Source of the DNA: Orbicella faveolata
Taxonomy: Eukaryota; Cnidaria; Anthozoa; Scleractinia; Merulinidae
Assembly (NCBI RefSeq): GCF_002042975.1
Contig: NW_018150124.1
Coordinates: 73,676-137,675 of the forward strand
Direction of reading: 5' to 3'
Length of the DNA: 64,000 nt
The position numbers and the translations under genes are program-made. The notes under the pieces are model-generated. The model was not told the DNA's origin and did not search any database. It worked only from the letters and a program-made list of their open reading frames with translations. Every line of letters begins with the position of its first letter. Within the stretch, counting starts at the first letter, position 1. Shown here in pieces: positions 35,001 through 48,800 of this stretch.

Positions 35001-36086
35001 GGATAAGAGCTCTAATGACTAGGTTTGTTTTTGTCCCTATTCCAGATCATGAGATGCTACTCTGTCAGTTTCACATGCAGGAATGTGATTATTTTTGGAA
35101 AATGAAATATAAAGGAACAATCCTCAACACAAAAAGCTAAACAGGGTCCATTATCAGGGCTTAGTCGACTCTGATATGGTATTCCATTCCAAACTCTCTG
35201 TTTTTCCTGCCTCCTAGTGTTTGCATACAGGTTTTGTTTGTAAAAAACTAAGCTTGACTTCTGTAAGTCATGCGTGACAATGATGGCATTGTATGTTGTT
35301 TTACAGGTTGAGAACATCAGAAGAAAACACAACTATCTACCTTTGATCATGGAACTTTTAAAAGTCTTGGCCAAACAGGGAAAATTGGTGCCATTGGTGG
35401 AAAAAGTATGTTTAACTTTAACTGAAATTAATTGCCAGCACTAATAGACTATCTGGCTCTTCAAACCTGTAGAAGGAAATTAATTCTCCCTTCGAGGGCG
35501 AGTATGTCTATATGTAGACTATAGAACTAGAACAGACTTGCCCATTAAGTAACATGTCCTCCAGCTACTGCCTACAAGGGCCGTGTCTTGTGACAGTAGT
35601 TGAAATTATGATATGGCTTGATCCATGAGCGGGCAAGATGAACCAAATCCTACACTGTGATTGGCAACCTGAGCGGGCAAGAAGGCACTATCTTGCCCGC
35701 TTGGAACTATCCACTGTCTCACGCAAGAACACTTTCCCCAAAGGGCTTATAATGATTATTTACCAAGCTTGTTCAGTCAAGATGTCCATAAACGTGCCAA
35801 CAAGAACAACATCAAACTATCTTGACCTCACGCTTGGTCAATAACACCCATATGTGACCATCCTGTCAACATCAGATTTGGTTAAAATATAGGTTTAGTG
35901 CTATAAATTCAGTTCAATCAGATTTTTCTTCTAGTCAAGGAAAGGGACAATAGCAGTTTGGCAGGTCTAGGAATGTCTGATTAGGGGTTTTTATGTTTTT
36001 TTGTTGGTGACAGACGAGTAAAATGCAACGTTTTCTTTCAGGCAAAAGAAGACGTTCAGGCCAAGAAGGCGGAGCAAGCAAAATGA
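32009..36086 (+). CDS. UCHL5: UCHL5/UCH37 ubiquitin C-terminal hydrolase (catalytic-Cys exons missing here)
   Basis: A papain-fold deubiquitinase that trims ubiquitin chains on the 26S proteasome (through ADRM1/RPN13) and also binds INO80. Exons: 32009-32084 (GEWCLIESDPGVFTELIRGF), 32577-32707 (YHFVAYVPINGKLYELDG), 32977-33040, 33856-33970, 34746-34883, 35307-35405 (RRKHNYLPLIMELLKVLA) and 36042-36086 (AKEDVQAKKAEQAK, stop). That is about 222 codons against 329 in human. The catalytic His and Asp are visible (YHFV, YELDG). The roughly 115 residues with the active-site Cys and oxyanion Gln are absent between 32085 and 32576, where a single N lies at 32537; exon 1 ends in phase 1 and the next exon begins in phase 2, so sequence must be missing. 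The gene is probably whole in the animal. The C-terminal KEKE-like tail that binds RPN13 is intact. Confidence 0.95.
32537..32537. other. Single N, likely contig join with lost UCHL5 exons
   Basis: It lies 40 bp before an out-of-phase UCHL5 exon. Only 492 bp separate the two exons, and no coding sequence for the missing middle is recognisable there. Confidence 0.75.
34570..34570. other. Single N in a UCHL5 intron
   Basis: It lies inside CCGAGCGCGNCTCAGACC. The flanking exons (33856-33970 and 34746-34883) join in phase and match human continuously, so no coding sequence is lost. Confidence 0.7.
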
Positions 36087-37159
36087 AAGAAGACACAAAA
36101 GACACAAAATGCCCCGGCGACTTTCAGCAAAGTCAAGGAAATCTCTGCATTCAATTTTGTCAATTTCGTTTTACATTACCTGTACAGCAGCAATTTAAAA
36201 GTAAATTAAACGTTCCTGTATATGTTTTGTACAAAACACTTAATGACTGATTTACTAACTGCAGTACTGGAGTTATTTTCCACGATACTTCTAATTAGGA
36301 TCTCTACAATTTCATTGCCACAGGAAAGCCCTGCTTTTAATACATGCACTTGGTTATCACGTCATTTCGTTTTGGCCGAAAGAAAAATTCAGTTAGTCAC
36401 ACTACTTTCATGCTGAAATATACTGGGAAATACGTATTGTCAGTTACATGAGAACACAAGTGATCTGTTTTTTGTATCTATAGCGAACTGGGTTCTTGCG
36501 AGTCTTGCTTGGAATCCTTTCCATGCTGCACCAGAAGCATTATAAACTCCGATGGTTCTCAAGTTGTTTTAAGCCCAGTGCTTGGATGTATCTGTGAATA
36601 TCAACGCATATTGTTCACTTGTTGAAAACTCTAGAGTTGAAGCTGCAATAGTGTGGCCTACAACTGTTCAGAAATCGCTCCTGTCTCGCAGAATGCCACC
36701 CATAGCTGACGAAACCTTGTGTCACCGCAGGCTAACTTGGAACACAGATGCCACCTTACACCGAAATGCACGTAGGTGTAGTCCGGCACTTTCTAGCCTT
36801 CATGTTTAGTTTCCTAGAGGAGCTTCAGTTGTATTACAAAACAAAAAGAGAAGACCGAGTACAGTTCATGGGTTGTCTTTGCAGGATTTCACAGCACTCT
36901 GCAGCACACGCGTTCCTTTCGATAGTGAAACCTAACTCGTCATATATCCTTGCCTGAGAGAAATGAAACAAATGGGTTTAGCATTTACGGCTTTGATGTC
37001 TTAGTTTTAAGTACTTTCTTTGTACTTCATTTAGCAGACGTACCCAATATTTATGTTTCAGTTTCCAAAATTGTTTTATGGCAATACTTCACTATAATCA
37101 CTGGCGAAAGATATAGTATTGAACCATCAGTATAGCAAATAGTTCTTCGTAAGCATCTG

Positions 37160-37390
37160 AGGGGCTCGTTTCTCGAAGGTCCCAAAAAATTTTTGCAACC
37201 GGAAAGCCGTAGCAAAATCTCAAACCTCATGATTACGAGCTATTTTATTCACATATTCTTAATATGAACAGAAGTCCTCTTCACACAAGAAGTTTCAGGC
37301 GCATACATCTCTCCGTTTTTAGATACAGATGAACTAAAAATGGCTTTTCGGGCCCGAAAAGTTTCCGGGTCTTTCGAGAAACGGGCCCCT
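37160..37390. repeat. 231-bp MITE-like element
   Basis: The left end AGGGGCTCGTTTCTCGAAGG and right end CTTTCGAGAAACGGGCCCCT are inverted repeats; the interior carries TTTTCGGGCCCGAAAAG. I recognise this as a common coral repeat, from memory. Confidence 0.75.
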
Positions 37391-37538
37391 CTGGCCCGGA
37401 TTGTTCGAAAGGTGGATAACGCTATCCAACGGAAAAATCACTATGGGATAGCGCGGTTTGTTTTGTCACAACTTATCCACTGAATAGAGATTTATCCGCT
37501 GAATAGCGTCCGCCAGCCTTTGAATGACTGGGGCCTGG
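37391..37538. repeat. 148-bp MITE-like element abutting the previous one
   Basis: CTGGCCCGGATTGTTCGAAAGG at the left pairs loosely with CCTTTGAATGACTGGGGCCTGG at the right. The interior repeats GGTGGATAACGCTATCC and its complement several times. Confidence 0.65.
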
Positions 37539-37577
37539 CTAGTTACGTTTTCTTTAAGGATCGAACACAGAAATCAC

Positions 37578-39704
37578 CTGAAAATACAAGACATCTCTTG
37601 TTTTGTTGACAGCGCCTAACTTTCTAAACCCTCTCACGATTCTGTCCAGGGTTGGCAAAGCAGAACGCAAATCTACGAGATAGAGAACAAGAAAGTAAAA
37701 ACATTTTGACAATTGATTATAGCAGTATCAGAACACAACGCAACGACAAATCCTCAAAAATGTAAAGAATGTTTATGTGCTACTGACTAGCCTTTCGCAT
37801 TCCTTTAACTGGTAACTTTTTGATACAAGGTTACATAGTTGTGGCAATTCTTTTTTTAGTTTTATAAAAGCATCCGCACCAGATCAAAGATTAAAAAAAA
37901 TCATTTGTGGCAGTTCGTTAAGGAGCAACAGCGCGGATGGTGCATGATGTCCATGATCCGGCTTACTCTTTACCAATCTAGCAATGTTTCTTTCTGGTTT
38001 AGTGTTTACCCATTTTATTATTTTTTTTTTTTCCACCTTAGTGGACTATTATTGAAAGTGATTTTTCTATGTTCACCAGAAAAGAAATTTATACATGTGC
38101 CGTGCGATGTAGATTACCTTACCATTTTCCCGTTGTCCTTTATCTTGGTGATGCGATGAAGCAGTCAGTTGGCACTTGACCAATAAAAACCGAGCGCAGC
38201 ATTGTATATACAGAGAACCTGAGTAAAAAACTGACAACAGTTTAGTAAAGCACAACGAAGTTTGACCGGCTTAAGGTTATTTCCGAGTTACTTTATGCCT
38301 TCGTTTCAATATGAAGTTGAGTAAAACGCTTATCAACAAAAAGCGCTACTCGCGTGATCCTCTTCACGTAAGTCAAAGCTGTTTCCCTACATGAAAAGTT
38401 CTACTTCGGGCCTCACAGTCACTGATGTTAAACCTGACGCAAATGTCAACTGCGAAATTGCCTGCTTAAAGCGAAATTATATCAGGCTCTCGGGTCTGGG
38501 TGAAAGTTGAGGGAAATATATGCGCAAACGATACAAAGAACAGGGCGTTTCTTCAAAGGTTTTTCCTTCAGCGCGAAAGTCAGTGCAAACGCAAAAGAAG
38601 GAAAGTACGTTTTCCCCGCTTCCGCCTTCGACACCTTTAACGCTGAAGGGAAAAAACTGTGAATCACAAGGACAAAGGAAAGAAAACTACACTAATTAAT
38701 ATTACATATTTTAGAAAAACCCCAGGTCCAGGATTATCATATGTTTATATCTGAGTATGTCAAACAATTGTAAGTGGTTCAAACTCACCATGTGACAGAA
38801 TCTGGATCATGGTTCTTTTTATCAATGCAACCGCTTTAGCTGGTAAACCTAATGAAAGCTTTCAAACACAGTAAAATGAATTCATTAGTGTCAGTCAAAT
38901 AACAAGTAAAGTTCACGACAAGGAAGCAAACTTTTTCTGAGTACTACGATGCAGCTTGTTCATAAACCTAAAATCGCGAGATTATAATGGCCATGCTAAC
39001 TAGGCTAATCTCCCCATTTAGGAAGTAAATACCGAGGAAACAGGGAGCGGAGAGACAAAATCAGTTACACAAACAGGGGCGCATCCAGGATTTTTCTTAG
39101 GAGGGGGTGCACCACTAAGGAATGGCGTAAATTGTTGGTGAGGTAAACACATTTTAAAAGCGAATACGAAGAAGAAGGCTTCATGTAAGGGGAAGTGCGC
39201 ACCCCCTGCACCCCGCCCCTGACAAATCTACTCACACCAGCCTGATTTTCAGACGGTCCGAACAGTCTTAGAATCAGGCCACCCGAAGACGAGGGAACTG
39301 CTGGATTAAAGACAGTTGCATAGCAATACTCTACGTTTTACCATATACCTGGATTTGTGCGATGTAGAGTGAGGCTAAGGCAGCGGAATTGTCCATGAAG
39401 TGTGAACAGGATATAGTTAAGCAGTTCAAGGCATATGGTAAGGCAGAAACAGGGTCCTCCAGTAATATAAACAACTGCGTCAGCGCCAGAAGAATTCTGA
39501 AAATAACAACAAAATAAAAAGTATGAACTCCCAGTAACTGACCTGATCATTCTCCTGTGAGACCATAGCTTTTGTGTTATTATGCCATTTTGTCTTTGAG
39601 AATAATAAAAGTTCAGTAGTCCAGTTAATACGACCATATTTAGGTCGCCCGTTGGTAGTAAGATATATATCTTATTAAATGTTTTGGTGTGTAGTATCGC
39701 TGTA

Positions 39705-39736
<32 letters not shown>

Positions 39737-42700
39737 ACCGTAGGGCGAGTCAAAGTACAAACAACGAGTAAAATTATAAAGCGATACTACACACCAAAAC
39801 ATCTAATAAGAGATTTATTATCCAACTGCTGTAGTCAATAAATTTATCAGTGAAAGAGGAAGAGTGTGACAGTTTTGCGTGCGCGCGCCGACCTGTACGG
39901 CAAACAGGTTTTCTACTGTACAAATAACTGTACAATATCGCTATAAATTTGTACTATTTGGACGGTATTTGCTGCAGTTGGATAATAATAACCTATAATC
40001 GTGGACAAAAGTTTCTGGGACGCTTAGGTTATGTGATGAATTATCTGTGTTTTACAACTGAAGTTTGAAAAAAGCACTGTCATTCTTTTAAAAACGCGTT
40101 GCTGTTCTCCCTCCCCACCCAATACAATGTTGAAAATCAGGAGAAATTGCAGGTACTAGTTTTCAACATTGTATGTGCGGTGGGGGGAGAGGTTAGGCAG
40201 GCCAAGTTGCATTCGCGTCTGGCGTATGTGCAAAAGCGCCAAAAGTGCACTTTTGTCCATGACTGTAGCCTCTTATGCAGAAGCTCTTTGGGCTCGTCAC
40301 GCAATCTTCCTCCCCTCGTGAGGGACAAAGATTGGGTGACAAGCCTAAAGAGCGTCTGCGAAGAAGGTTAAGATCACCCAGACTGCGAGAGTTACAATCA
40401 GGTCAGCTGTTGGACCTGGTAGATGTGTTCCTTACAACAAGGAATTCCTTATATCCGAGTTTGATACTCTCATGAACGGCACCGAGACCTTTGTTCGAAC
40501 ACCATGTCCCACTTTGGTTCTGGAGTGAAAAAGTTTGTTCCTTAGAACGGAGATTGCTGAACTAAGTTTTCGCTGTACACTTACTTATTATATTTTGTAG
40601 GCTATATTTGCCTGAAGTCGTCTCGTCATGTTGTTATGTTGCAGAATTCTTAATGCTGAAAGTAAGAATTGACAATACCTCGCTTGGTACTCAGCAGCTG
40701 ATTTCTTGGTATCATTTATGAACACTTTGTCTCTGGAACAGACAGAATAAAGAATACCAACTTTTGATTAGCCGATTATAGAAACACCAAACATATTTAT
40801 ACAGGTCAAGTAAGACCCGGAAGAATAAATCACTGTACTTTATGGAAACTCTGTGCGACGTCCATCCTTGGAATGTTGTTTCGGTTAGTTGTTGCAGTCA
40901 GAATAACGGATTGTTTCATTTTATAACGGTTGAAGAAGTGCTTTTGGACTTCGGGCCAAAACAGAAACAGAATTCAAAAAAGAATTGGACATCATATAAT
41001 CATGCAGCAAACATGTACGATCACAGATCATTCTCGAAGAAGGTAAGGAATAAAGCTGAGCTGACCACTGATACAGATTTCATTCTTAAGATGACAATTT
41101 ATTTTATCCGATCTTATTACCTGGAACTTTCCAATAGCTTCTGTAACATAGGGAATGCTACAGTATAATCTCCTGAATAAAGCACATTTAAAGCAGATCT
41201 AAATAGGAAAGAAAAAGTTGTTTCGTCATCAAAGTGTTACCAATCCTAGAACATCACAATAGCAACAACGTGTTTTGTTCCAGTCCCTGAACTGTCTTTT
41301 TCCTGCCCTAGCTAGGTGTTAAACCCATTCTGCATTCTACTCCACGTGGGGTGGGAATGGGAGAGTAGATGGGAATTGCGGTCGCTTCGTCCGAAAACCA
41401 GTTCGCCCGGACTTATACTCGGCTCGCCCAAACTATTAGCTCACTGGTCAGTGCTCAATGGACTAAAAAAAAATTGTGATTTTCTTTCATTATGCCCACA
41501 TTGTTGTCTCTTTTGCTCGGTTAATGAATGAGAAATTTTAAGTACATCATCCCTTAAACTTTCGGTCCGGGCGAATAGACTTTTGGTGCGCGCGAATTGA
41601 CATCGGGCGAAACAAAAAGTCGTCAAAATACTCAGCCTTCTGTAAGTCATGAGTTATTATCTCCTCGTTGTGGTTGTGGTCAGGACTTAGCGTCTTGCCA
41701 ATTTTGAACTCCAACCTGCTTTATCAAATAAATTATGTATGTATGTATGTATGTATGTAAACGACTGGTTACCGTTGATCGACTGGACTTGTAGTATCTA
41801 CCAAAAAGATTTGCTTGCACTGTTACGAGGCTCAATGTCGTGTTTCAACAAACACAAGACAAACCCGACTTGTATTGCTTACCTGTACTGCGCTTCAGGT
41901 TCATCCACTGCTGCTAGCTGCTCTACACAAGTTTTTGCTTGTTCCATGTCCCCCCGTAGTAAAGCTCTGTTGTGCTCCATTTTGGCTTCAGACGCCATCC
42001 AAAGCTAAAACAAAAAACAACAAAACACATGCCTACAATAGCACTAATAGCTGGTCTTCTCTATAGACATGTATTAAAAGATGGCTGCCACCTTCAGAAA
42101 ACGATGGCCGATTCTAGCTATGGCCAGCCATTTGAATTTTCGGCTGTTGTTCCAAAATGTTTTTTAAAAGTTTACTGATCATGACAGCGAAAGGTCAACT
42201 TATTGCAGACCTTTCAACGCATTGACACAGCAGTCCCGAGAAACTGTGGTTAAGAGATATACTATCACCCCGGTGTTATCTTTGAAGGAAAAAATTACTC
42301 TTGATGTTTGGTTGCAAAATGCCTAAAATTGTAGGTTTTTGACGGTAACCCCTACGTTGTAATCAGTAAGACTACAAGCCCTCCTTTTCTATCAGCCATA
42401 GTCTCCTTGGCTATGCCACGTTGGCTATTTGCTCACAAGAAATCTGGGCTTGTTCTCTATTACACTTGGCAAAAAATTTTCCTGTTCAGCATATATGTAG
42501 CAGTTACCAACCCAAGACAGCTTGGAATGTTCATGAAACTTTGTTCTGCAAAATGATAGGACGTCTGATGCCTCTTGAAACAGTCCCTAGAAAAATAACC
42601 ACAAAGTGAAAAGGATTAACGATACTCTGACTTATAAAATATTTACGCCTTGGCCAACGGTAGAAGACATTACTGTTGTCTTTTCACTAAATTTTTGATA

Positions 42701-42802
42701 GCCCCTGTCCACCTTCAATGGTAAATAAGCACAATACACATTTTGGCATCTTTGCTGTTGTATGAGGAATAAGAAAGAAAGGGGCCAAGGGAGATCACTT
42801 CT

Positions 42803-42836
<34 letters not shown>

Positions 42837-45800
42837 TTAGAGTTTTCATTGTCTTAGCCACCTTGGGTTATGAGTCATTATACCGTGCACTATAAATATG
42901 GTAAGCGTACCCATGATTTTTTGGGGCATTTTTACGGTTGTTTTAGCTTCGTTTTCTATATATTGGGGGCGTTTTCAATAAAACAATTATTCTACTCGTA
43001 TGTATATGTATACGAGATGATTATAGCCAACTCATATCCAACGCACGCTCATGGAATAATTGTTGATTATTTTTTTTAAGACACAAGCGTTTTACTGGAA
43101 AATACACCACTCGCAATATTCATACGAAACTTCTTCCCTGACGCGGGTGGTGTATTTTCCACATCCTCAGTGTTGAGGGTGATGACCTCATTTCCCGCTT
43201 TTTCACAGTTGTTTGCTCAACAATCAGTTAGTCTACATAATAAAAAGAAAATTACACGGTGGCTTGAGGATATAAATTTTTTTTCTCGCGTTTAAACCAA
43301 TATTTTACTCACTCGCTGCGCTCGTTCGTGAAATATTGTTTTTACCACTCGAAAATAAAATTCATATCTTAGCGTCACCCTGTAATATTCTTTATTAAAT
43401 ATAAATCTACTAGGGTTCTATCACGAATGCCGTTCGCTGATTGGCTATGCTAGTCACTATCTATTCTGTTGTAGATAGTAGGTAGCGTAGCAGTGTGCGC
43501 TTGTTTTCGAAGTATCTGTGAAGAGGATTTAGATTAAGTTTTGAACGACTAGCAGATTTATACTAAAACAATCAGATTATTCGCTCTCGATTTCTATACG
43601 TGCTGCGCCCTTCGTCAACTATCACATGTTATATTTTACCACTAAATTTTCTCCGATTCTTATTGGTTTAAACTGATCACGTGACGCGATAGTGTTCATC
43701 CGCGGAAAGACACTATCAGCTTATAGTGCCTGTCCGAGGAAAATACCCGGATGGATAGTACTCGTCCGTGAGAATATTTCTGTAAACAAGCGGGCTTGTA
43801 GAAAATAAACAATTGAATTTGTATTAAGAGGGTTTTTGTTTGTTTTCTTTTTCAAATTCTACATTTGGCTTTCACGGCTTTCATCTAAAAAAGTTGAAAA
43901 TAATTCAATATGATTTTTGAACTGGCGCACGGAAGAAAATTTAGTGCTGAACAATAAAGACAATAGAGTGTTTATGTCTCGGAACTATTGGTCTGATAGT
44001 TGCCCCTTGGAAATTTGATGTTCTTAAAATATGCTAGTTTTAAGAACATCAAATTTCCAAGGGGCAACTATCAGACCAATAGTTTCTCGACAGAAACACT
44101 CTATTGTTTAAATAGAAATCTCGAGCTCATAATGTAATTGTTTAGTATAGAATGATGAAAAATCTATTCAGTGCAACCTACTCTGTCGGCATGTTGCTCG
44201 GCAAGAATGCATAATGAGAGGCATGTGGCTTCTGCACTTTGTATCCCTGTACTTTTACTAATTGACGACATAGACTCGGAACTTGGCAAAGTGTTTTGAT
44301 GCAGTGGAAATTGTGTGAAGATACCTGCCAGACAACTAAAAACAGCAGCAACCTATCAAACAACAACATTCAGCCTGATAGGATTGTTTTAACATAACTT
44401 ATAATACAGTTGAAACCTGCTTTGTGGACACCTGCTAATACTGAGACCTGCTTATTGTGGTAGGTCTTGTTTGTCCTGACGAAAAGCTCATATGTTTTCT
44501 CTTTCGTTAGCCCCCTTAATAAAACACTGGTTGAAATGGACATTGGACATTTTCCTGCGACCCAAGTGGCCTGCTGTGATATCAAAATAACCTTGCTTGA
44601 CAGATAATGGTTATCTACACACTATATATTATCATTTGTCATGGCTATATGCTAATAATTAGCATTAAGATTATTGTAGCCTGTTAGAAAATGAAATATT
44701 TTTAACAAGTTACTTGATTTCTCTTTTTTATTACTAATACAGTTATTTGCACAGTGGCGCAACAAGTTTGACAATGGAGTTAACGGTTACCGTAGGAACC
44801 ACTTTAGACAGTACAATTTGTGCTTTGATTTGCCCTATTTTTAATTATTCCTTCTTTAAAATGTAAAATTTTCACGAACGAGTACTTGTAAACGGAGCTT
44901 GTTGTTGTTGTTGTTGCTGCTTTCAACTGCTGCATTCAACACGCTAACAACATGCCTGCAGTCTGTATAATTTGTTTCAATAAAATAAAACCCATGTATC
45001 GATCCTTCTCTACTTCTACAAGAAAGTTGTGCACATGGAATGGGTCCAAAGCTCTGCAGTGGAAAGCTTCTCACATGCAACAGTCACAAGAAAAACCTAT
45101 ACCGTATAATATTTAATATTAGCCCTAATATTATCAATAGGCACCTAAAGTCCTTTCACAATCCCACAGGGTACATATCAGTGGCGATTCCAGACCTTGA
45201 GATAAGGGGGGCCCAGTTTTTTGCTTGCCCTGCTGGCTTTTCTTCCTTCTGTGATTTTTTTTGCCCAAAATAAGGCGGGGCCCTGGGCCCCTCCCCTAGA
45301 TCCGCCAGTGCATATTTTTTTTATTTTTACCCAGTCAGAGTGCATTAAAACTCTAATGACTTACTCTTTACCGTAGATCTGCCATATGGCAGCTTGTTGG
45401 ACATGTGCTGCAGCATTGAGGTCACCAAGAGAATTTTGAGAATTGATAATGATGTTGACTTGACAAAGGTTCTGCAAAACTCTTAAAAAAGACAATGCAG
45501 TACTGTTACAGTATATACAGTTTTTACTGAGGTAGCTGAACTGAAAAAAGTTGACCAAAGTTCAGATGCATAAGAAGAAAAAGATAACTTTACTTCAAGG
45601 AGGTGAAAAACACCGCAAGCGGTTACCTGGTAGTTAACATAATGGCCCTTGCAATTAAAAAAAGCCTGCAATCAAAAGACTTTTAAAAAAAAGCCATAAA
45701 AAAAACCTGCAAAGCACCTAAGTCAAAGCATGAACAAGTTTTCATCGTGACAATTCTGATTACTATTGGGAGACTTGTGTTTGAACAAACTAATCAATTC

Positions 45801-48800
45801 CACTTAAGTTAAAACCCCTGCTAAATGATTAAACAATTTCATCTAATGTTGCAGTTTTCTTTGATATTGAACGGAATGGCCAAACAGTCACATATTCTAA
45901 GTCGAACAAGAAATTGAACTATATCACAAATCTTCATCTAACTATTTATGACCATAACAATGATAAGCTCTGGCAGCTATGAGCCAGTTGGCTCCAAGGC
46001 TTCACTTACTTGGGAGGAGGGGCACCTGCCAAGGCATCATACTGACAGTGATTCAGCATTCCAAGAGATGTTAAATACTGCAACAATAATCATGACACCA
46101 AATCAATACATTATATTCCTAACACGCTTAGAAAGTTGACGACCATCCTGAGGTTTGGGTGATTGCCAAGTACAAGATATTGTGGAGAAATTTACCTTGC
46201 CTACAGTCAAGAAGAGTGAACAAAATGTAAACTAACTCTTGGGCATACAATTTTGAAGGAGAAAATTCCTTAGAAGTTCACAACTGAAGAAAGTACTCCA
46301 TCTATCCAAATGTAAGGAAGAGAGGGAGATAGACACTGAAAGAGGTCTAAGAGGTCACAACTGAAGAAATAAATTTATCCGTCAAAACAAAAGCAAGAGA
46401 AGGATCTGGCTACCTAAAGATCCAAAATGTTTAAAGCCCAGAGGACTAGCTGCAAAGGGGGAACAGGGCTGTCATTAAGGGCTGTAACCTGTAACACCTG
46501 TTATGGCTGTGAATGCTTGATTTTCCCTTCATGCTATGGGTGAAATCACCTGTTGTTGATAGAATTCAACCACAGAGTAACAAGTTTGCTACAGGTGTGG
46601 AGAACAAGGCTACAGGTGAGTTAAAACTTAATGACAGCCCTGGGGAATGTGTTAAAGTTTTGATTTCATTGTTATATTGATTAAGAAGATGATCCATTAC
46701 AGGGCTGTCAATAAGGGCCATGACTCGTAACACCTGCTGGGCTGAGTATGCTTGATGTAATATATCAAACACGAGACAGTGTTTCATCTGGATATCCAAA
46801 CACTGAGAAGAGAGTTGAAAATATGACACACAGCAGAGTATTTTTGACAAAATTCGAGGTGTTTGGATAGCCAATGAAACACTGTCTCAAGTGTTTGATA
46901 AACCTTCTGAATCAAAACAAAAACTAAGGAGTTAACAGAGAAGTAAAATCGACAAAATCTATGCCAATTTAGACCGAGTATCCAAACCTCCTTCACAGTT
47001 GCGATTTTCTTTGTCTTAACTTGATGAATTATTAATGAATTTGAGAAGGACCTTTGATGTAACTTGCCTATAGTTGATACAATTCACCCATAATTCACCA
47101 CATGTTTGTTACAGGTGTGAAGATCAAGGCTATGGGTGACTCAAAACTTAATGACAGCCCTGCATAAGGTCTTAAAATTTGAATATACTTCAAGCCATAG
47201 GAGTTGCTAGATACTGCTTCTACATACAGGGATCTTCAACTCAGCAGCTCTGGCAACAAATCTGTGGAGCAGAAGCTTTGCTTGAGAACTGCCATCCTGG
47301 TCCAACCTATAAAGCCATCCCTACAAGGAAACAAATAATATTAACCTGTTACATGTAAACAGCAAAATCGAAACCATTTTTGTTCCAAACTTAAGACATT
47401 TAAACCCGAAATTGATGACTAAGAATTTAGTGCTGCTGTACCAACCCCAGCAGAACACCATGCAGGATTTTTTTTTAAAGAAATTGTGGCTCTTCAAAGG
47501 CTTGCAAAACCTTAATGGCTAGGATCTTTCAAGGATCCCAAGGATTTGACAAGGATCTCACAAAGACCCTAGCTAGCATATTTTAAAAAGTTGCTTATAA
47601 GATTTTTGGTAGATCCTTGAAGACCCTTGAGGATCTTGGTTGTCAAAAGACCATTGACATGGAGATTTTTAGTGTCCTCACTGGTAGACCCTTGAGCCTT
47701 GAAAGATTTAGGTTACGAAAGATGGTATCTTAAGTTCAGTTGATCATTTCCTTTATTCGTATCCCCTGACATGAAAAATATGTCACTGTAATATGGCTCA
47801 AACATTTTGTTTTGCCATCCTAGGTTGCCTGGACTAAAACAATCCAAAGTGTAGACAGCTTAAACTGTCAATAAGTCATTCCTACAGTCATGGACAAAAT
47901 TCTCGGGACAAATTTGCGGTATGGCACTTTTTCACACATACCAAACAAACAGTAGTACACAAATGCAACTAGACTGGCCAGCCCCTCCCCTACCCCACCT
48001 AGAATATTGGACACTTGTACCCACAATTTCTCCTGAGTTTCAACATTGTATTAGGTGGGGGAGGAGGAAAAGCAACACATTTTAACAAAGATAGCAGTGC
48101 TTTTTCAAACTCCAGTTGTGAAACACACTCAGACAATTCATGACATTCCTGGTACATCAATGTCTTAAGGACTATTGTCCACCGTTATAGCCTGAAACCA
48201 AAATGTTATTGTTATTTACCAAACAATGCTCCAAACAAACATGGTCATTTGTTTCTTGTGCTATCTGAATGGCTTCCTTTAATGCAGCTAATGCCTCTTG
48301 TCTGAAAACCAACAGAAGTTAGATTACTTACAGACATAGCAAGACTGTATTTTAACTTTTTTCTTAAAGGCTGCTCATTAAAGGACCCTCATAGTTTCTA
48401 TATCATGAAGAGATGCTAGTTCATAACACATAATCCCAAGCATTTTTGTAAGGTTGTCCCTGTAATTTACCAGTACCCATTTATAATGCTGGGTGCCACA
48501 GAGAAGCAGCCACCTGTGTGAGAAAAGTGTCTTTAAAAGGCTGTAAGTGAGAAAATGGGGTACAAAGATGGATCCAGAGGAAATAAACATTACTATAGGA
48601 ATGCAAATGGAACTTGCAAGAATGCCTCAGCTAAGTGATCCCTTGTGTACCTCAAGGCACACAAGGACATTGTTTTTTAACTGATCATGAAGTACAAAGA
48701 ATGTCAGGCTTTGATTAAGATGTAGGCTCACACAGTCAGGGATTTACTATCAGCTATTTCAAACTACAGCTATTTTGAACTATTTTTCATTTCCCCTGAA

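Larger units (their letters stand above)
36087..37577. other. Convergent interval: UCHL5 3' UTR and unlocated ANAPC5 last exon(s)
   Basis: UCHL5 ends at 36086 and the last ANAPC5 exon recognised starts at 37578 on the other strand. The ANAPC5 C-terminal exon (human ARLYHTLGKTQERN...) should lie here, but I could not place it in phase. The interval also holds two MITE-like elements at 37160-37538. Confidence 0.5.

Noticed and set aside
38482-38667. Possible ANAPC5 exon (ALKVSKAEAGK...)
   Set aside because: The flanking ANAPC5 exons 38789-38858 and 38123-38218 join each other in phase and match human continuously, leaving no room for it.
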